From CALAGB01 sp963789565 (lineage in GTDB: Bacteria > Chloroflexota > Chloroflexia > Thermomicrobiales > Thermomicrobiaceae): a stretch of 64,000 nucleotides of DNA. The DNA lies in NCBI GenBank assembly GCA_963789565.1, contig CAWBKX010000002.1, forward strand, positions 2,790,001 to 2,854,000, written 5' to 3'. The position numbers were made by a program, and so were the translations under genes. Below, one piece after another: positions 16,126 through 25,316 of the stretch. Every line of letters begins with the position of its first letter. The stretch's first letter is position 1. Under the pieces are notes generated by a model. It was not told where the DNA came from and did no database searches. It worked only from the letters and a program-made list of their open reading frames with translations.

Positions 16126-18567
16126 CTAGTACGGGATCGACGGTGATTCCGTTGGCACTTCAGTTAGCTCTGGAGTCGACACGGGCACATCCTGGTCGAG
16201 CTGCTCCATCAGCGTCGGATCGATATCGTCCACCCGCTCGGTGAAATCGAGCGCGTAAGCAATAACCTGATCCATGTTCTCGACCCACAAGAACTCAATA
16301 TCAGCTGCGATTTTGGCCGGCAGCTTGATGACGTCGCGCCGATTCTCCTCCGGAGCGATCAGGCGGCGGATGCCGACCCGGTGCGCCGCGAGCGCCTTGT
16401 CCTTGAGCCCGCCGATCGGGAGTACGCGACCTCGCAGTGTGATCTCACCCGTCATGGCCACGTCGGCGCGCACAGGGCGGCGGCTGAGCGCCGAGATGAG
16501 CGCGGTGGCCATGGTGATCCCCGCGGACGGACCATCCTTGGGGACGGCCCCTTCCGGCAGGTGAATGTGCAGGTCGTGCTTCTCCTGGAAGTCGGCCGGA
16601 ATGCGCAGGGCTCCCGCACGAGATCGCGCATAACTCAAAGCTGCGCGAGCCGACTCCTGCATGACGTTGCCGGCTTGACCGGTGATGGTCAGGTTGCCAT
16701 GTCCCGGCAACACCGCGACCTCGACGGGTATGAGCTCGCCGCCTAAGTCGGTGGTTCCCAGTCCGATGGCTACGCCGACCTGATTCTCACCGATGGCCTG
16801 CTCGAAGCCGAAGCGCTGCGGGCCAAGGTAATCCTCCAGGCGCGCCTGGGTGAGGCGAATCTTCTTGCTGCGCCCCTTGACCACGTCGCGGGCCACCTTG
16901 CGGCAGATCCCGGCCAATTGTCGTTCCAGACCGCGCACGCCGGCCTCCCGCGTGTAACGGCGGATAAGGAGCGTCCACATCTTCTCCGGAATCTCGACCT
17001 GCCCGGCGTTCAACCCGTGGATCTCGGTCTGCTTGGTCAAAAGATGTCGCCGGCCGATTTCGAGCTTCTCTTGCTCGATATAGCCGCCAATCTCGATGAT
17101 CTCCATGCGATCGCGCAGCGGTCGAGGAATGTTGTTCAAGTAGTTGGCGGTGGCAATGAAGAGGACCTTCGAAAGGTCATACGGCATGTCGAGGAAATGG
17201 TCCGAGAAGCTGTTGTTCTGCTCTGGATCGAGTACCTCGAGCATGGCCGAGGCCGGATCGCCCCGATAATCGGACGACATCTTGTCGAGCTCGTCGAGGA
17301 TCACGACCGGATTGATGGTGCCGGCCGTTTTGAGCGCGCCGACGATGCGGCCGGGAAACGCACCAATATAGGTACGACGGTGTCCGCGGATCTCTGCTTC
17401 ATCCCGCACGCCGCCGAGGCTGATGCGCACGAATTCGCGACCCATGGCATGCGCGACCGAGCGGCCCAGGCTGGTCTTGCCGACGCCCGGAGGTCCGACC
17501 AGACACAGGATCGAAGCGCCGACGGCGCCCTTGCCGTTGGTCAGCTTGCGCACCGCCAAAAACTCGAGGATGCGCTCTTTCACCTGCTCGAGCCCGTAGT
17601 GATCGTCATTCAGGATCTGCTCGGCGTGATCGAGATCGAGGTTGTCGTCCGTCTCTTCGGACCAGGGCAGACCCAGTACCGTATCAATATAGGTGCGCAC
17701 GACCGTGCTCTCCGCCGAAACGGAGGGCATGCGCTCGAGTCGAGTCACCTCTTTGAGCAGTTTCTCTTCGGCATATTTGGGAAGCGCGCGTTCCAGAATG
17801 CGTTGGCGTAGCGCCTCGATCTCGCTGCCGCCTTCGCCGGAAAGCTCGTCGTGAATTACCTTGAGCTGTTCTCGCAGGTAGTACTCGCGCTGGTTCTTGT
17901 CTATCTGCTCGCGCACCCGCTCCTTGATGCGGGCCTCGAGCGCAGCCAGATCCAGATCGGTCGTCAGGTGCACGGTGAGAAGTTCGAGCCGGTTGAGTGG
18001 GTCCATGTTTTCGAGGAAGTTCTGGCGCTGATCGGCCTCGCGGATGAGCTGGGTCGTCAACAGGTCCGCCAGGTGAGCCGGATCGCTGGTGGCCAGCACC
18101 ATCTCCATCACCTCGGTGCTGAAGGTGTTCTTGACCTCCTGGAAGCGCTTGGCCAGTTCCTGAATGTGATTGACCAACGCTTGAGCCTCGGGCGTGAGGG
18201 CTACTCGCTCGACTGCCTGCTCGGCGCGGACCGTGTAGAACGGCCGTGCGGGATCGAACTGCACGATCTTGACGCGGCTCAATCCCTCGAGCGAGACCTG
18301 AATGTTGCCACCCGGCTGATGCTCGATCGAGGAAACCTCGGCCAGCGTCGCGATCTCGAAGAGGTCCTCGGGATGCGGATCGTCGGTGGTCGGGTCTCGA
18401 TGGGCGACGACGACGATCTTGCGATCGCGGCTCATCGCTTCCTCAATAGACTGGATAGAACGAGTGCGGCCAACCAGAAGCGTCACGACGTTTCTCGGAA
18501 AGATGACCACGTTCTTGAGCGGAAGTAGTGGATAACGAACCGAATACATATCGTAACGGCTCATCAT
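16126..18567 (-). CDS. lon: ATP-dependent protease Lon
   Basis: An 813-residue LonA protease that degrades misfolded and regulatory proteins in the cytoplasm. It has the N-terminal LON substrate-binding domain (YPLLPLKNVVIFP), an AAA+ module with Walker A GPPGVGKT (358-365) and Walker B VVILDELDKM, then the S16 protease domain with catalytic Ser681 (KDGPSAGI) and Lys722 (GGLKDKAL). The acidic/Pro-rich C-tail is an extension. I chose the ATG at 18567 because AAGGA lies seven bases upstream; the frame stays open to 18672. The upstream region has several inverted repeats that could control it. Confidence 0.97.
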   Translation of the reverse strand: MMSRYDMYSVRYPLLPLKNVVIFPRNVVTLLVGRTRSIQSIEEAMSRDRKIVVVAHRDPTTDDPHPEDLFEIATLAEVSSIEHQPGGNIQVSLEGLSRVKIVQFDPARPFYTVRAEQAVERVALTPEAQALVNHIQELAKRFQEVKNTFSTEVMEMVLATSDPAHLADLLTTQLIREADQRQNFLENMDPLNRLELLTVHLTTDLDLAALEARIKERVREQIDKNQREYYLREQLKVIHDELSGEGGSEIEALRQRILERALPKYAEEKLLKEVTRLERMPSVSAESTVVRTYIDTVLGLPWSEETDDNLDLDHAEQILNDDHYGLEQVKERILEFLAVRKLTNGKGAVGASILCLVGPPGVGKTSLGRSVAHAMGREFVRISLGGVRDEAEIRGHRRTYIGAFPGRIVGALKTAGTINPVVILDELDKMSSDYRGDPASAMLEVLDPEQNNSFSDHFLDMPYDLSKVLFIATANYLNNIPRPLRDRMEIIEIGGYIEQEKLEIGRRHLLTKQTEIHGLNAGQVEIPEKMWTLLIRRYTREAGVRGLERQLAGICRKVARDVVKGRSKKIRLTQARLEDYLGPQRFGFEQAIGENQVGVAIGLGTTDLGGELIPVEVAVLPGHGNLTITGQAGNVMQESARAALSYARSRAGALRIPADFQEKHDLHIHLPEGAVPKDGPSAGITMATALISALSRRPVRADVAMTGEITLRGRVLPIGGLKDKALAAHRVGIRRLIAPEENRRDVIKLPAKIAADIEFLWVENMDQVIAYALDFTERVDDIDPTLMEQLDQDVPVSTPELTEVPTESPSIPY

Positions 18568-18970
18568 GAACGGATCCTTTTCACTGCGCGCCGTTCGATA
18601 CAGCTGCCCATTGCCATCATCGACACCGAGTCTCCCCCACGAGTGCTCGACATAATGTAATCGACGCAACACGCCAACTCACAATTAGGAGCGAACCTGT
18701 GGGTTCGGACTTGTTGAGAGGATTGATTGCGAATTGTGAAGCGTCCCCGTATTCGTCCCCCACGTGTATGGCGCTCACCTAGTGTACTTGACTCTGGGGC
18801 AAATTGAAAACCCCTTTAGGTGATTTTGTAATGCCAATTTCTCAAATTTGCCCCGCGAACGTTCGCGCTGTTGCCGGAGTGCCTCTCCGATTGTCCATGT
18901 TCGAGCAGCCTCGGAGTGGTAATGTACGGACACTCTGTACGCATGGGCCGAACTATTGTAGACCGCTCGA
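18568..18970. other. Intergenic region upstream of lon with nested inverted repeats
   Basis: No gene is seen. TCACAATT (18679-18686) pairs with AATTGTGA (18732-18739) and encloses CGAACC/GGTTCG (18692-18697 and 18702-18707), so the lon leader could fold into a long hairpin. Further out, GGGGCAAATT (18796-18805) is inverted at 18845-18854 across an AT-rich spacer, followed directly by the 14-bp perfect palindrome CGCGAACGTTCGCG (18854-18867). These are plausible regulatory sites. None matches CIRCE, HAIR or a spaced LexA box exactly. Confidence 0.45.
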
Positions 18971-20179
18971 TCAAACCATCATCGCGACCGACGCGGCGTG
19001 TTCCGATTGTGCTTTCTCCAGCAATGACGCGGAAGTAAGCAGATCGATCGCCGTCATGGCCAGCCCGCTGGCGCCATTTACGATGGCATCGTGTCCCTCA
19101 TCGGTGGTCGTGGCCAGCGCGACCTCCGATGAATGCCAACCGGCATCTGGTCCACAAATCTTCAAATACGCTTCGACTGCCGGAATGCGATGGCTGACAT
19201 TGCCAAAATCGGTCGAACCCGCGCCATCAGTGGCCGGTGACTCCTGGACATCGAGTCCCAGCGCCCGCAGGTTATCACCGAATGCTTCCCCGATCGTATG
19301 GTTTGGAATCATGTTGAGGTAGGGCTTTATGTACTCACGCCATTCGAGCCGCGCTCCGGCGGCCAACGCACCGGCCTCGGCGCAGCGCACGACCTTCCGT
19401 AAGACCTGCTCAGCTTCGTCCGGCGTGGTGGCTCGCACGCGAAAGCGGGCTGACGTATAAGGAGGGATGACGTTCGGGGCTCCACCGCCGTTGGTGATGA
19501 CGCCATGCACCCGTACCGTCGGACGCAATTGCTGTCGCAACGCGCTCACCCCGTTGAACATCTGGATGACGGCGTCCAGTGCATTGACCCCGTCATACGG
19601 TGCGGCGGCGGCGTGAGCCGGCTTGCCGAAGAACTCGAACTCGACCCCACGGGCCACGAGCGACGATCCCGTGCCGATACGGTTTTCGTTCATCGGGTGG
19701 ATCATGATGGCGGCATCTACATCGTCGAAGAAGCCGGATTCGATGAGGTAGATCTTTCCTCCGGCGTTCGGCACCGCCGATTCTTCGGCAGGGCACCCAA
19801 GAACGACGACCGAACCAGGGAGCGAGGTCCCCAACGACCGCAGGGCCAGACCCGCTCCGATGGCTGATGTGGCGATGATGTTGTGTCCACAGCCGTGACC
19901 AACTTCCGGCAGCGCGTCGTATTCAGCGATGATGGCGACGGTCGGGCGCTCTGTGGACGTCGTGACACGTGCTCGGAACGCGGTCGGCAGTCCAGCGATG
20001 CCGCGCTCAACGGCGGCGCCACTGTGTTCCAGAAGCGCGGTAAGGCGCTCCGATGCTTTGACCTCCTGCAAGCCCAGCTCTGGATTGGCATACATCCAGT
20101 CGCTCAGACCAATGAGTTCGGGCGCGGTCTCTTCCACAGCGGCACGAGCCGCCCGCTTGAGTTCGTCGGCGCTAGTCAT
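18971..20179 (-). CDS. M20 family amidohydrolase (AbgB/aminoacylase-like)
   Basis: A 402-residue M20D-type amidohydrolase. It shows the metal-binding landmarks of the AbgB/IAA-amino-acid hydrolase group: IIAEYDALPEVGHGCGHN, LGCPAEES, MIHPMNENR, the dimerisation domain with FFGKPAHAAAAPYDGVNALDA and a late GAGSTDFGNVSH. These enzymes cleave amide bonds such as p-aminobenzoyl-glutamate or N-acyl amino acids. It is a paralogue of 31456-32652, with the same motif order. It stands alone, with no transporter beside it. Confidence 0.88.
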   Translation of the reverse strand: MTSADELKRAARAAVEETAPELIGLSDWMYANPELGLQEVKASERLTALLEHSGAAVERGIAGLPTAFRARVTTSTERPTVAIIAEYDALPEVGHGCGHNIIATSAIGAGLALRSLGTSLPGSVVVLGCPAEESAVPNAGGKIYLIESGFFDDVDAAIMIHPMNENRIGTGSSLVARGVEFEFFGKPAHAAAAPYDGVNALDAVIQMFNGVSALRQQLRPTVRVHGVITNGGGAPNVIPPYTSARFRVRATTPDEAEQVLRKVVRCAEAGALAAGARLEWREYIKPYLNMIPNHTIGEAFGDNLRALGLDVQESPATDGAGSTDFGNVSHRIPAVEAYLKICGPDAGWHSSEVALATTTDEGHDAIVNGASGLAMTAIDLLTSASLLEKAQSEHAASVAMMV

Positions 20180-20554
20180 GAGTAACTCCTCGATTCAGGG
20201 TGACGACAGACCGATCGTAGCGGCGGATGCTGGTACCAACGCGATCGGCTGACGTTTCCGACCGGAGCGGCGAGCGGTCATCGAGTCGGGATGCTGGGGG
20301 AAGATGCCTGCTAGCGAGGCTCGCGGCTGTCCGCAGTCGATTGTGCGGGAAAGTCGGCGAACCGTCGAGTGGTTGGATGGTAATTCCCTTGAATCCACGG
20401 TCACGACCTGAGTCGAGGAGGCGAGTGCGGAGACGGCCTTCGTCCTGTGATAGGCTCGCTTCAAGCGCTCGAACGATGGGCCGACGCTCCAGCGGATGGA
20501 TTGATTTGCCCATGACATGGCTACACCTGAGCTGCGTCTCGAAGGAGAATGAGA
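20180..20554. other. Divergent intergenic region without visible gene
   Basis: This 375-base spacer lies between the divergent M20 amidohydrolase and the monooxygenase gene. Open frames exist on both strands, but they lack ribosome sites and recognisable protein features. Apart from AAGGAG at 20542-20547, which serves the next gene, I see no clear signal. Confidence 0.4.
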
Positions 20555-20854
20555 ATGTACATCGTCACCAATACGTTGCGCGTTCCTGCTGAGCATGCCG
20601 AGCATATCGAGCAAGCGTTCTCCGGATCCGGCGAGCATATGAAGCAGACGCCGGGATGTCTCGGCTTTGAGTTGCTGCGAGAAGTCACGACAAATGGGGA
20701 GCCGGTCTACGTCGCCATGACAAGCTGGGAGAATGAGGCGTCGTTCAAGGCGTGGATGACGTCAGACGACTTCCGCCGTGCCCACGCACATGCCGGTGAT
20801 TCTCCAGCCAGCGGTGAAGTGCATCAGTACGAGGTCGTGGTCGGCGGGAAGTGA
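20555..20854 (+). CDS. IsdG/HmoA-like antibiotic biosynthesis (haem-degrading) monooxygenase
   Basis: A 99-residue ABM-fold protein. The ATG at 20555 is preferred over one at 20549 because AAGGAG lies seven bases before it. With this start the residues corresponding to the IsdG/IsdI catalytic triad fall at Asn6, Trp67 and His77, almost exactly the family's numbering. This supports haem binding and oxidative haem cleavage to release iron rather than a generic quinone monooxygenase. No haem uptake genes are adjacent. The match is by position and motif only. Confidence 0.8.
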   Translation: MYIVTNTLRVPAEHAEHIEQAFSGSGEHMKQTPGCLGFELLREVTTNGEPVYVAMTSWENEASFKAWMTSDDFRRAHAHAGDSPASGEVHQYEVVVGGK

Positions 20855-21161
20855 TTCTGTTGCCGAACAGGTTTGTCGCGACCCTGCCGCCTCCAGCATG
20901 ATGTCACGGCTCGGCGGTGCCACGCAGCGACGGACCTCGACATCCACGACCTCTCCGCACGCACACGAGAGTCCTATGAGCCGTAGTTCCGAGTGACCGC
21001 CTATGCGCTGCTGACGATCAATGAAATTGATGATTGCGTTACTCGCGTCTAGTACTTTCGTGCTAATTGACGAAGGCACGTGTTGAATCTACAGTCGTGT
21101 TAATCCCGCTCACAGTGAACCGCCCACCCTTTCCCTTCAAATTCTGCCAAGGAGTTGCCAC
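20855..21161. other. Intergenic region
   Basis: No supported gene in 307 bases. A minus-strand frame with several cysteines crosses the 3' end of the monooxygenase gene but has no ribosome site and looks like chance. ATCAAT/ATTGAT near 21017-21032 forms a small inverted repeat of unknown meaning. Confidence 0.35.
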
Positions 21162-21476
21162 ATGGCAGAGCAAAACCAGGACACACACAATAGACCGAGT
21201 TGGCCGAGTCTCGAGCAGCAACTGCGGGAGTCACGCGTCGAATCAGGCAGTGCGCTTGAGGGCCTGATCCGCGACAACCAGGACTTCAACATGCTCCATG
21301 CGGCGGAGGCGAACGACCAAATTCGAATTCCAGTCTGGCTGCGTGTCCACTTCCGTAAGAACCATCCGGAGCTTGAATTCCGCCCTGGGGATCCGACCGG
21401 CGGATATCCGCTCGCATTGCGTGACCTCTACAAGTGGATGATCGAGCACCAGGACCTGACAGCCGAACAGCAATAG
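21162..21476 (+). CDS. Conserved-looking 104-residue protein of unknown function
   Basis: A 104-residue, charged, soluble protein with no signal peptide or membrane segment. Its middle reads IRIPVWLRVHFRKNHPE and the C-terminal part contains GDPTGGYPLALRDLYKWMIEH. AAGGAG sits nine bases before the ATG, which supports real translation. It lies 43 bases upstream of the 1192-residue BNR-repeat gene and is probably in the same transcript, so it may assist or regulate that protein. I recognise no family. Confidence 0.7.
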   Translation: MAEQNQDTHNRPSWPSLEQQLRESRVESGSALEGLIRDNQDFNMLHAAEANDQIRIPVWLRVHFRKNHPELEFRPGDPTGGYPLALRDLYKWMIEHQDLTAEQQ

Positions 21477-21519
21477 CCACTGTTTACTTCGAGCTACGTG
21501 CCTACCCTCGGAGGAGAGC

Positions 21520-24500
21520 ATGCTCACCAACATCCGCCTGTCCGGGGCCAATTCAGATCCACGGGAAGAATCTGACATCCGCATCAATCACAACAACCTG
21601 CAGCAGATCATCTCCGCTTCGACCAAGCTCGGCGGCAATCAGCCCATGCACTTCTCGACCGACGGCGGTGCGAACTGGTCACAATCCAGCTTGCCAACTG
21701 CCGACGCGGTTGACGTGCGCCAGGGCGACCCCACCATTGACTGGTCGGCTGACGGGACCGCCTGGACGGTCACCATCGGGATCGATGCTTCGTCCGCCGG
21801 CCTGCGCATGCGGTGTTTCAAATCGACCGATCAGGGACAGACGTGGACGTTTGATTCAACGGTCGATTCGAGCCAGAGCGCAATGGACAAACAGGCGCTC
21901 TGGATCGACCACACCCCGTCATCGCCGCACCACGACAACATGTATCTCATTTGGCACAACGGTGCTCCCTGCTTCGTATCGCGGAGACTGGGACCAGCCG
22001 GGACGTGGCAGTCTCCGGTGCAGGTGAGTGGATCCGAGACCACCGGAACGGCCATTGGCGCCGATATCAAAACTAACGCGAGCGGCGTCGTGTTTGCGTT
22101 CTGGCACGATACTGGAAGCCGCAAAATGTTGATGGCGAAGTCGACCAATGGCGGATCGAGCTTCGGCACGCCGATAACCATTGCCACCACAGTTGGCGCA
22201 TTTCAGGTAGGCGTGCCCGCTCAGGACGAGCGCCTGGTTCTCATCTACGCATCTGGCGGCGCCTATCGAACGGCAACGGAAGACCTGGTCTACGCCTGCT
22301 GGATGGATCTGGCAGGTGGAACCGGCTGCGACAGCTCGGGTGACGCTCCAGGTAGCGACGTGACGTCGACGTGCAAGACGAGGATCTGGTTCTCGCGCTC
22401 CACCGACGGGGGTTCTACCTGGGAGACGCCTCGCAAGCTCAACGATCAATCCTCGAAAAACGATCAGATCTTTCCACGCATGGCGGTCGACGAGTCCACC
22501 GGCACTCTGATGGTCGTGTACCACGACACGGTCAGTGACTCAGGTCGACTGAAGACCGATCTCTGGCGGCAGATCTCAACCGATCACGGGGTGAGTTGGT
22601 CGGCCGCGGCGAGGGTCACCACGTCGCAAACGGACGAGACTGCTTCCAGTGCCGAGCTGGATTTTCAGTATGGTGATTACCTTGGGCTCACCGGACACGG
22701 CGGAAGATTCTTCGCGTGCTGGACCGATCGCAGAAACAATGGTGCAGAAGAGATTTGGGGAGCGCCGCTCGCCGTGCCTTCGATGTCGTTCATCATCGAC
22801 AAGAGCACGTTCGCCAAGGATGAAATCAGCACGGGTTCATCCTATGCACCCGCATATTGGCTTCAACTCTCCGGATTCTCGAACCGCGACCTCAACCTCC
22901 AGAATCCGGGTGATCTCAATAACAACCCGAGCCCTGTTCCAAGTGTGACGGTGACGCTCGATCCGTCACTCAATACCAGTTTGACGGCAGCTCAGCGCAC
23001 GACCATCAGTGCCAATCCGCCAAGCGTCAATCAATTCGGACCGTTGCCCATCATTGCGACCGACAACACGCTCAATCAGGATCCGCAAACCTTTCTCTAT
23101 CCATTCACCATCTCGTTCAACAGCACCGCGGCACTTGATGCGCTCTTGCCTGACCAGGTGGCGATCCTCACGTTGAACGCCACATTCACCGTCGAGCAGC
23201 TTACCTGGCATGCGTCAGCCAACATTGAACTGGCGGCAGGTGAGGATCCCTATTTCGAGGACATCGACCTCAATCATCCGGGTGACTATCCGTCCTGGCT
23301 GAGTTTCGATCTGCGCTTTTTCAAAATGACCGTACCGTCATCGCCAGCAAATCAGACTGCTTCGCGATTCGGTGCCGTGATGACCACGAGCCCAGCGGAT
23401 GCGCCTGGGTTTATTGCGAATGTCATCTCTAACCTGACCGCCGGTGGTGGCTCGGTTGGCGCCGACAGCTTCGAGAATGGACTGAGTCAGAACGAGGATG
23501 CGTCGGCACTCGAGTTTCTTCCGCAGGACAATGCCGGCAACTGGGTCTTCAATTTCGCGGTTGCCCGTGTGCGCCTTAAGGGGAACACGCTGGGAGCTCA
23601 AGCACACACGGTTCGTGTCTTCTTTCGCCTTTTCAATGCGCAAACCACGTCGAGCGAGTTTCGGACCGACACGACATATAGATTCCAGTCGGATGGAGTG
23701 TTGAACGGGGTAACGGTTCCGCTGCTCGGCGTGCAGACGGACGCGAGCGGTCATCCCGCGTACGTGACTATCCCGTGTTTCGCCACGCCGCGAGTAAATC
23801 TTTCCGGACCGGCGGACATGAAAACGCAGCCGGAAGACACCCCGAACGCACAGACGATCAACGTTGTCCCTGGCACGGAGGTGGATACGTTCTTTGGCTG
23901 CTGGCTCGACATCAATCGGCCGGAGCAACAGCTGCTGCCGTTCACCCCTCCCACGGCCCAGAGCATGTGGGATGGTCCATTTGGCGGTACGCTGCACTCG
24001 GTCAACGACGTCATCACCATGGCGTCGCACCAGTGCTTGATTGCCGAAATCCGGTATGACGACACGCCTATCCCGCCGGGCGCAAACTCCGGAACGTCAG
24101 ACAAACTCGCCCAACGCAACATCGCATGGATCAATGGCCCGAATCCCGGCGTTCTCGCATCTCGTGCCATGCCACACCCGTTTGACATTCGGTCGACTTC
24201 TCCCCAAAGCGCGATGCCCGACGAACTGATGGTGCTCTGGGGAGATACCCCGACTGATAGCTCAGCTGTCCTGTACCTGCCGTCGATTGACGCCTATGAG
24301 GTCGTGCATCTATCCGAGGCTTTGCCCGGCGCGGGAGCGCTGTCTCCGATTGACCAACACACGCTTAGCGTTCCGGTCGGTGGCGTCTCGTTCATACCCA
24401 TTCCTCGTGGTGAGACGCGACACGCGGGCTTGCTCACTGTGTACTTGCCTGAAGGAATCAAGCGCGGTCAGGTATTTACCATCGTTGCCCGGCAGCTCAC

Positions 24501-25098
24501 TGAAATGACTTCGTCCAGTCGCAGCAGAGAGGTCCGCGTGGCTGCCGAGAACGCCGCTATTGCGGGACAGACAGCTCTCAGAACATTCAGCTGGAGGCGG
24601 CAGTTGGGAGCCTTCCAGGTGTCCCTCGTCATCAAGACCAAGGGCGAACTTCTGCTGTCGGAAGAGCGCCTGTACGCCTGGCTTCTGTGGAAACTGCACC
24701 TCTTGCCACGAACGAACTACTGGCATCCCATCATCCAGCGATATGCCGACGTCGTCCGTGGACGGATCATCGGGTTCGGTGGGAATCCGGGATCAATCCA
24801 GCCGTCTCCAACCGGAGACGGTTTGCCGCTTCACCACATACCTGATGTTGGAGGAGCAAGTTGTACTGGGAAGGTAGTGAGGATCCTATTCGATCGATTT
24901 GGCGACTTTGAGGGTTTCATTCTCCTCACCCAGCACGGCACGGAGTTCCAGTTCTGGGCGCGTGAAGCTGAGGTCGAAGCGGTAGTCCGGCAGTCCTGGC
25001 GTGAACGCATATTGCTCACGGTCGAATTCGAGAAACGTTCCCCACGCACGCCGATCTCGTTTGCGCTCCACGTTCCGCCTGGGTGGGTTGAACGTTGA
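21520..25098 (+). CDS. Large BNR/Asp-box (sialidase-like fold) protein
   Basis: A 1192-residue protein. The first about 400 residues contain at least five Asp-box motifs of the type STDGGxxW, near residues 46, 102, 208, 294 and 353, which fit a six-bladed sialidase-like propeller. The central part (about 430-900) is beta-rich and Asn/Pro-rich. The C-terminal 250 residues form what look like two more domains, including FSWRRQLGAFQVSL...YAWLLWKLHLLPRTNYWHPI and a final strand-rich block KVVRILFDRFGDFEGFIL. No signal peptide, anchor or sorting signal is seen, which is unusual for such a protein. Asp boxes alone do not prove sialidase activity, and I do not see the catalytic arginine triad clearly. 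Confidence 0.75.
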   Translation: MLTNIRLSGANSDPREESDIRINHNNLQQIISASTKLGGNQPMHFSTDGGANWSQSSLPTADAVDVRQGDPTIDWSADGTAWTVTIGIDASSAGLRMRCFKSTDQGQTWTFDSTVDSSQSAMDKQALWIDHTPSSPHHDNMYLIWHNGAPCFVSRRLGPAGTWQSPVQVSGSETTGTAIGADIKTNASGVVFAFWHDTGSRKMLMAKSTNGGSSFGTPITIATTVGAFQVGVPAQDERLVLIYASGGAYRTATEDLVYACWMDLAGGTGCDSSGDAPGSDVTSTCKTRIWFSRSTDGGSTWETPRKLNDQSSKNDQIFPRMAVDESTGTLMVVYHDTVSDSGRLKTDLWRQISTDHGVSWSAAARVTTSQTDETASSAELDFQYGDYLGLTGHGGRFFACWTDRRNNGAEEIWGAPLAVPSMSFIIDKSTFAKDEISTGSSYAPAYWLQLSGFSNRDLNLQNPGDLNNNPSPVPSVTVTLDPSLNTSLTAAQRTTISANPPSVNQFGPLPIIATDNTLNQDPQTFLYPFTISFNSTAALDALLPDQVAILTLNATFTVEQLTWHASANIELAAGEDPYFEDIDLNHPGDYPSWLSFDLRFFKMTVPSSPANQTASRFGAVMTTSPADAPGFIANVISNLTAGGGSVGADSFENGLSQNEDASALEFLPQDNAGNWVFNFAVARVRLKGNTLGAQAHTVRVFFRLFNAQTTSSEFRTDTTYRFQSDGVLNGVTVPLLGVQTDASGHPAYVTIPCFATPRVNLSGPADMKTQPEDTPNAQTINVVPGTEVDTFFGCWLDINRPEQQLLPFTPPTAQSMWDGPFGGTLHSVNDVITMASHQCLIAEIRYDDTPIPPGANSGTSDKLAQRNIAWINGPNPGVLASRAMPHPFDIRSTSPQSAMPDELMVLWGDTPTDSSAVLYLPSIDAYEVVHLSEALPGAGALSPIDQHTLSVPVGGVSFIPIPRGETRHAGLLTVYLPEGIKRGQVFTIVARQLTEMTSSSRSREVRVAAENAAIAGQTALRTFSWRRQLGAFQVSLVIKTKGELLLSEERLYAWLLWKLHLLPRTNYWHPIIQRYADVVRGRIIGFGGNPGSIQPSPTGDGLPLHHIPDVGGASCTGKVVRILFDRFGDFEGFILLTQHGTEFQFWAREAEVEAVVRQSWRERILLTVEFEKRSPRTPISFALHVPPGWVER

Positions 25099-25316
25099 CG
25101 CCACTCTGGCCGATGTTTTCAGGTGGACTCGGAGATGGCATCGCAGGGGTGGCGAGACAGCGAATTTGTTCGTGCTCGCTCACCAGGTTTGAGAGGTGGG
25201 CGAGCAGTCGAGCGTTGACATTGGGTTGGGCTCCGAGCGCCCGTTTTCTGACGCCGCAATCTTCGATCGTCTTCGCGAGTTGAGTCGGCACGTCGCGTGT
25301 CACTGTGAGTTCCGTG

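Noticed and set aside
18692..18707. CGAACC-N4-GGTTCG upstream of lon as a LexA (SOS) box
   Set aside because: The spacing between GAAC and GTTC is 6, not the 4 of the Gram-positive-type LexA site, and lon is not a typical SOS gene.
20762..21079. Minus-strand frame with several cysteines (SCACG...RRC...TCS) suggesting a zinc protein
   Set aside because: Overlaps the 3' end of the monooxygenase gene on the other strand, with no ribosome site and no matching zinc-ribbon spacing.
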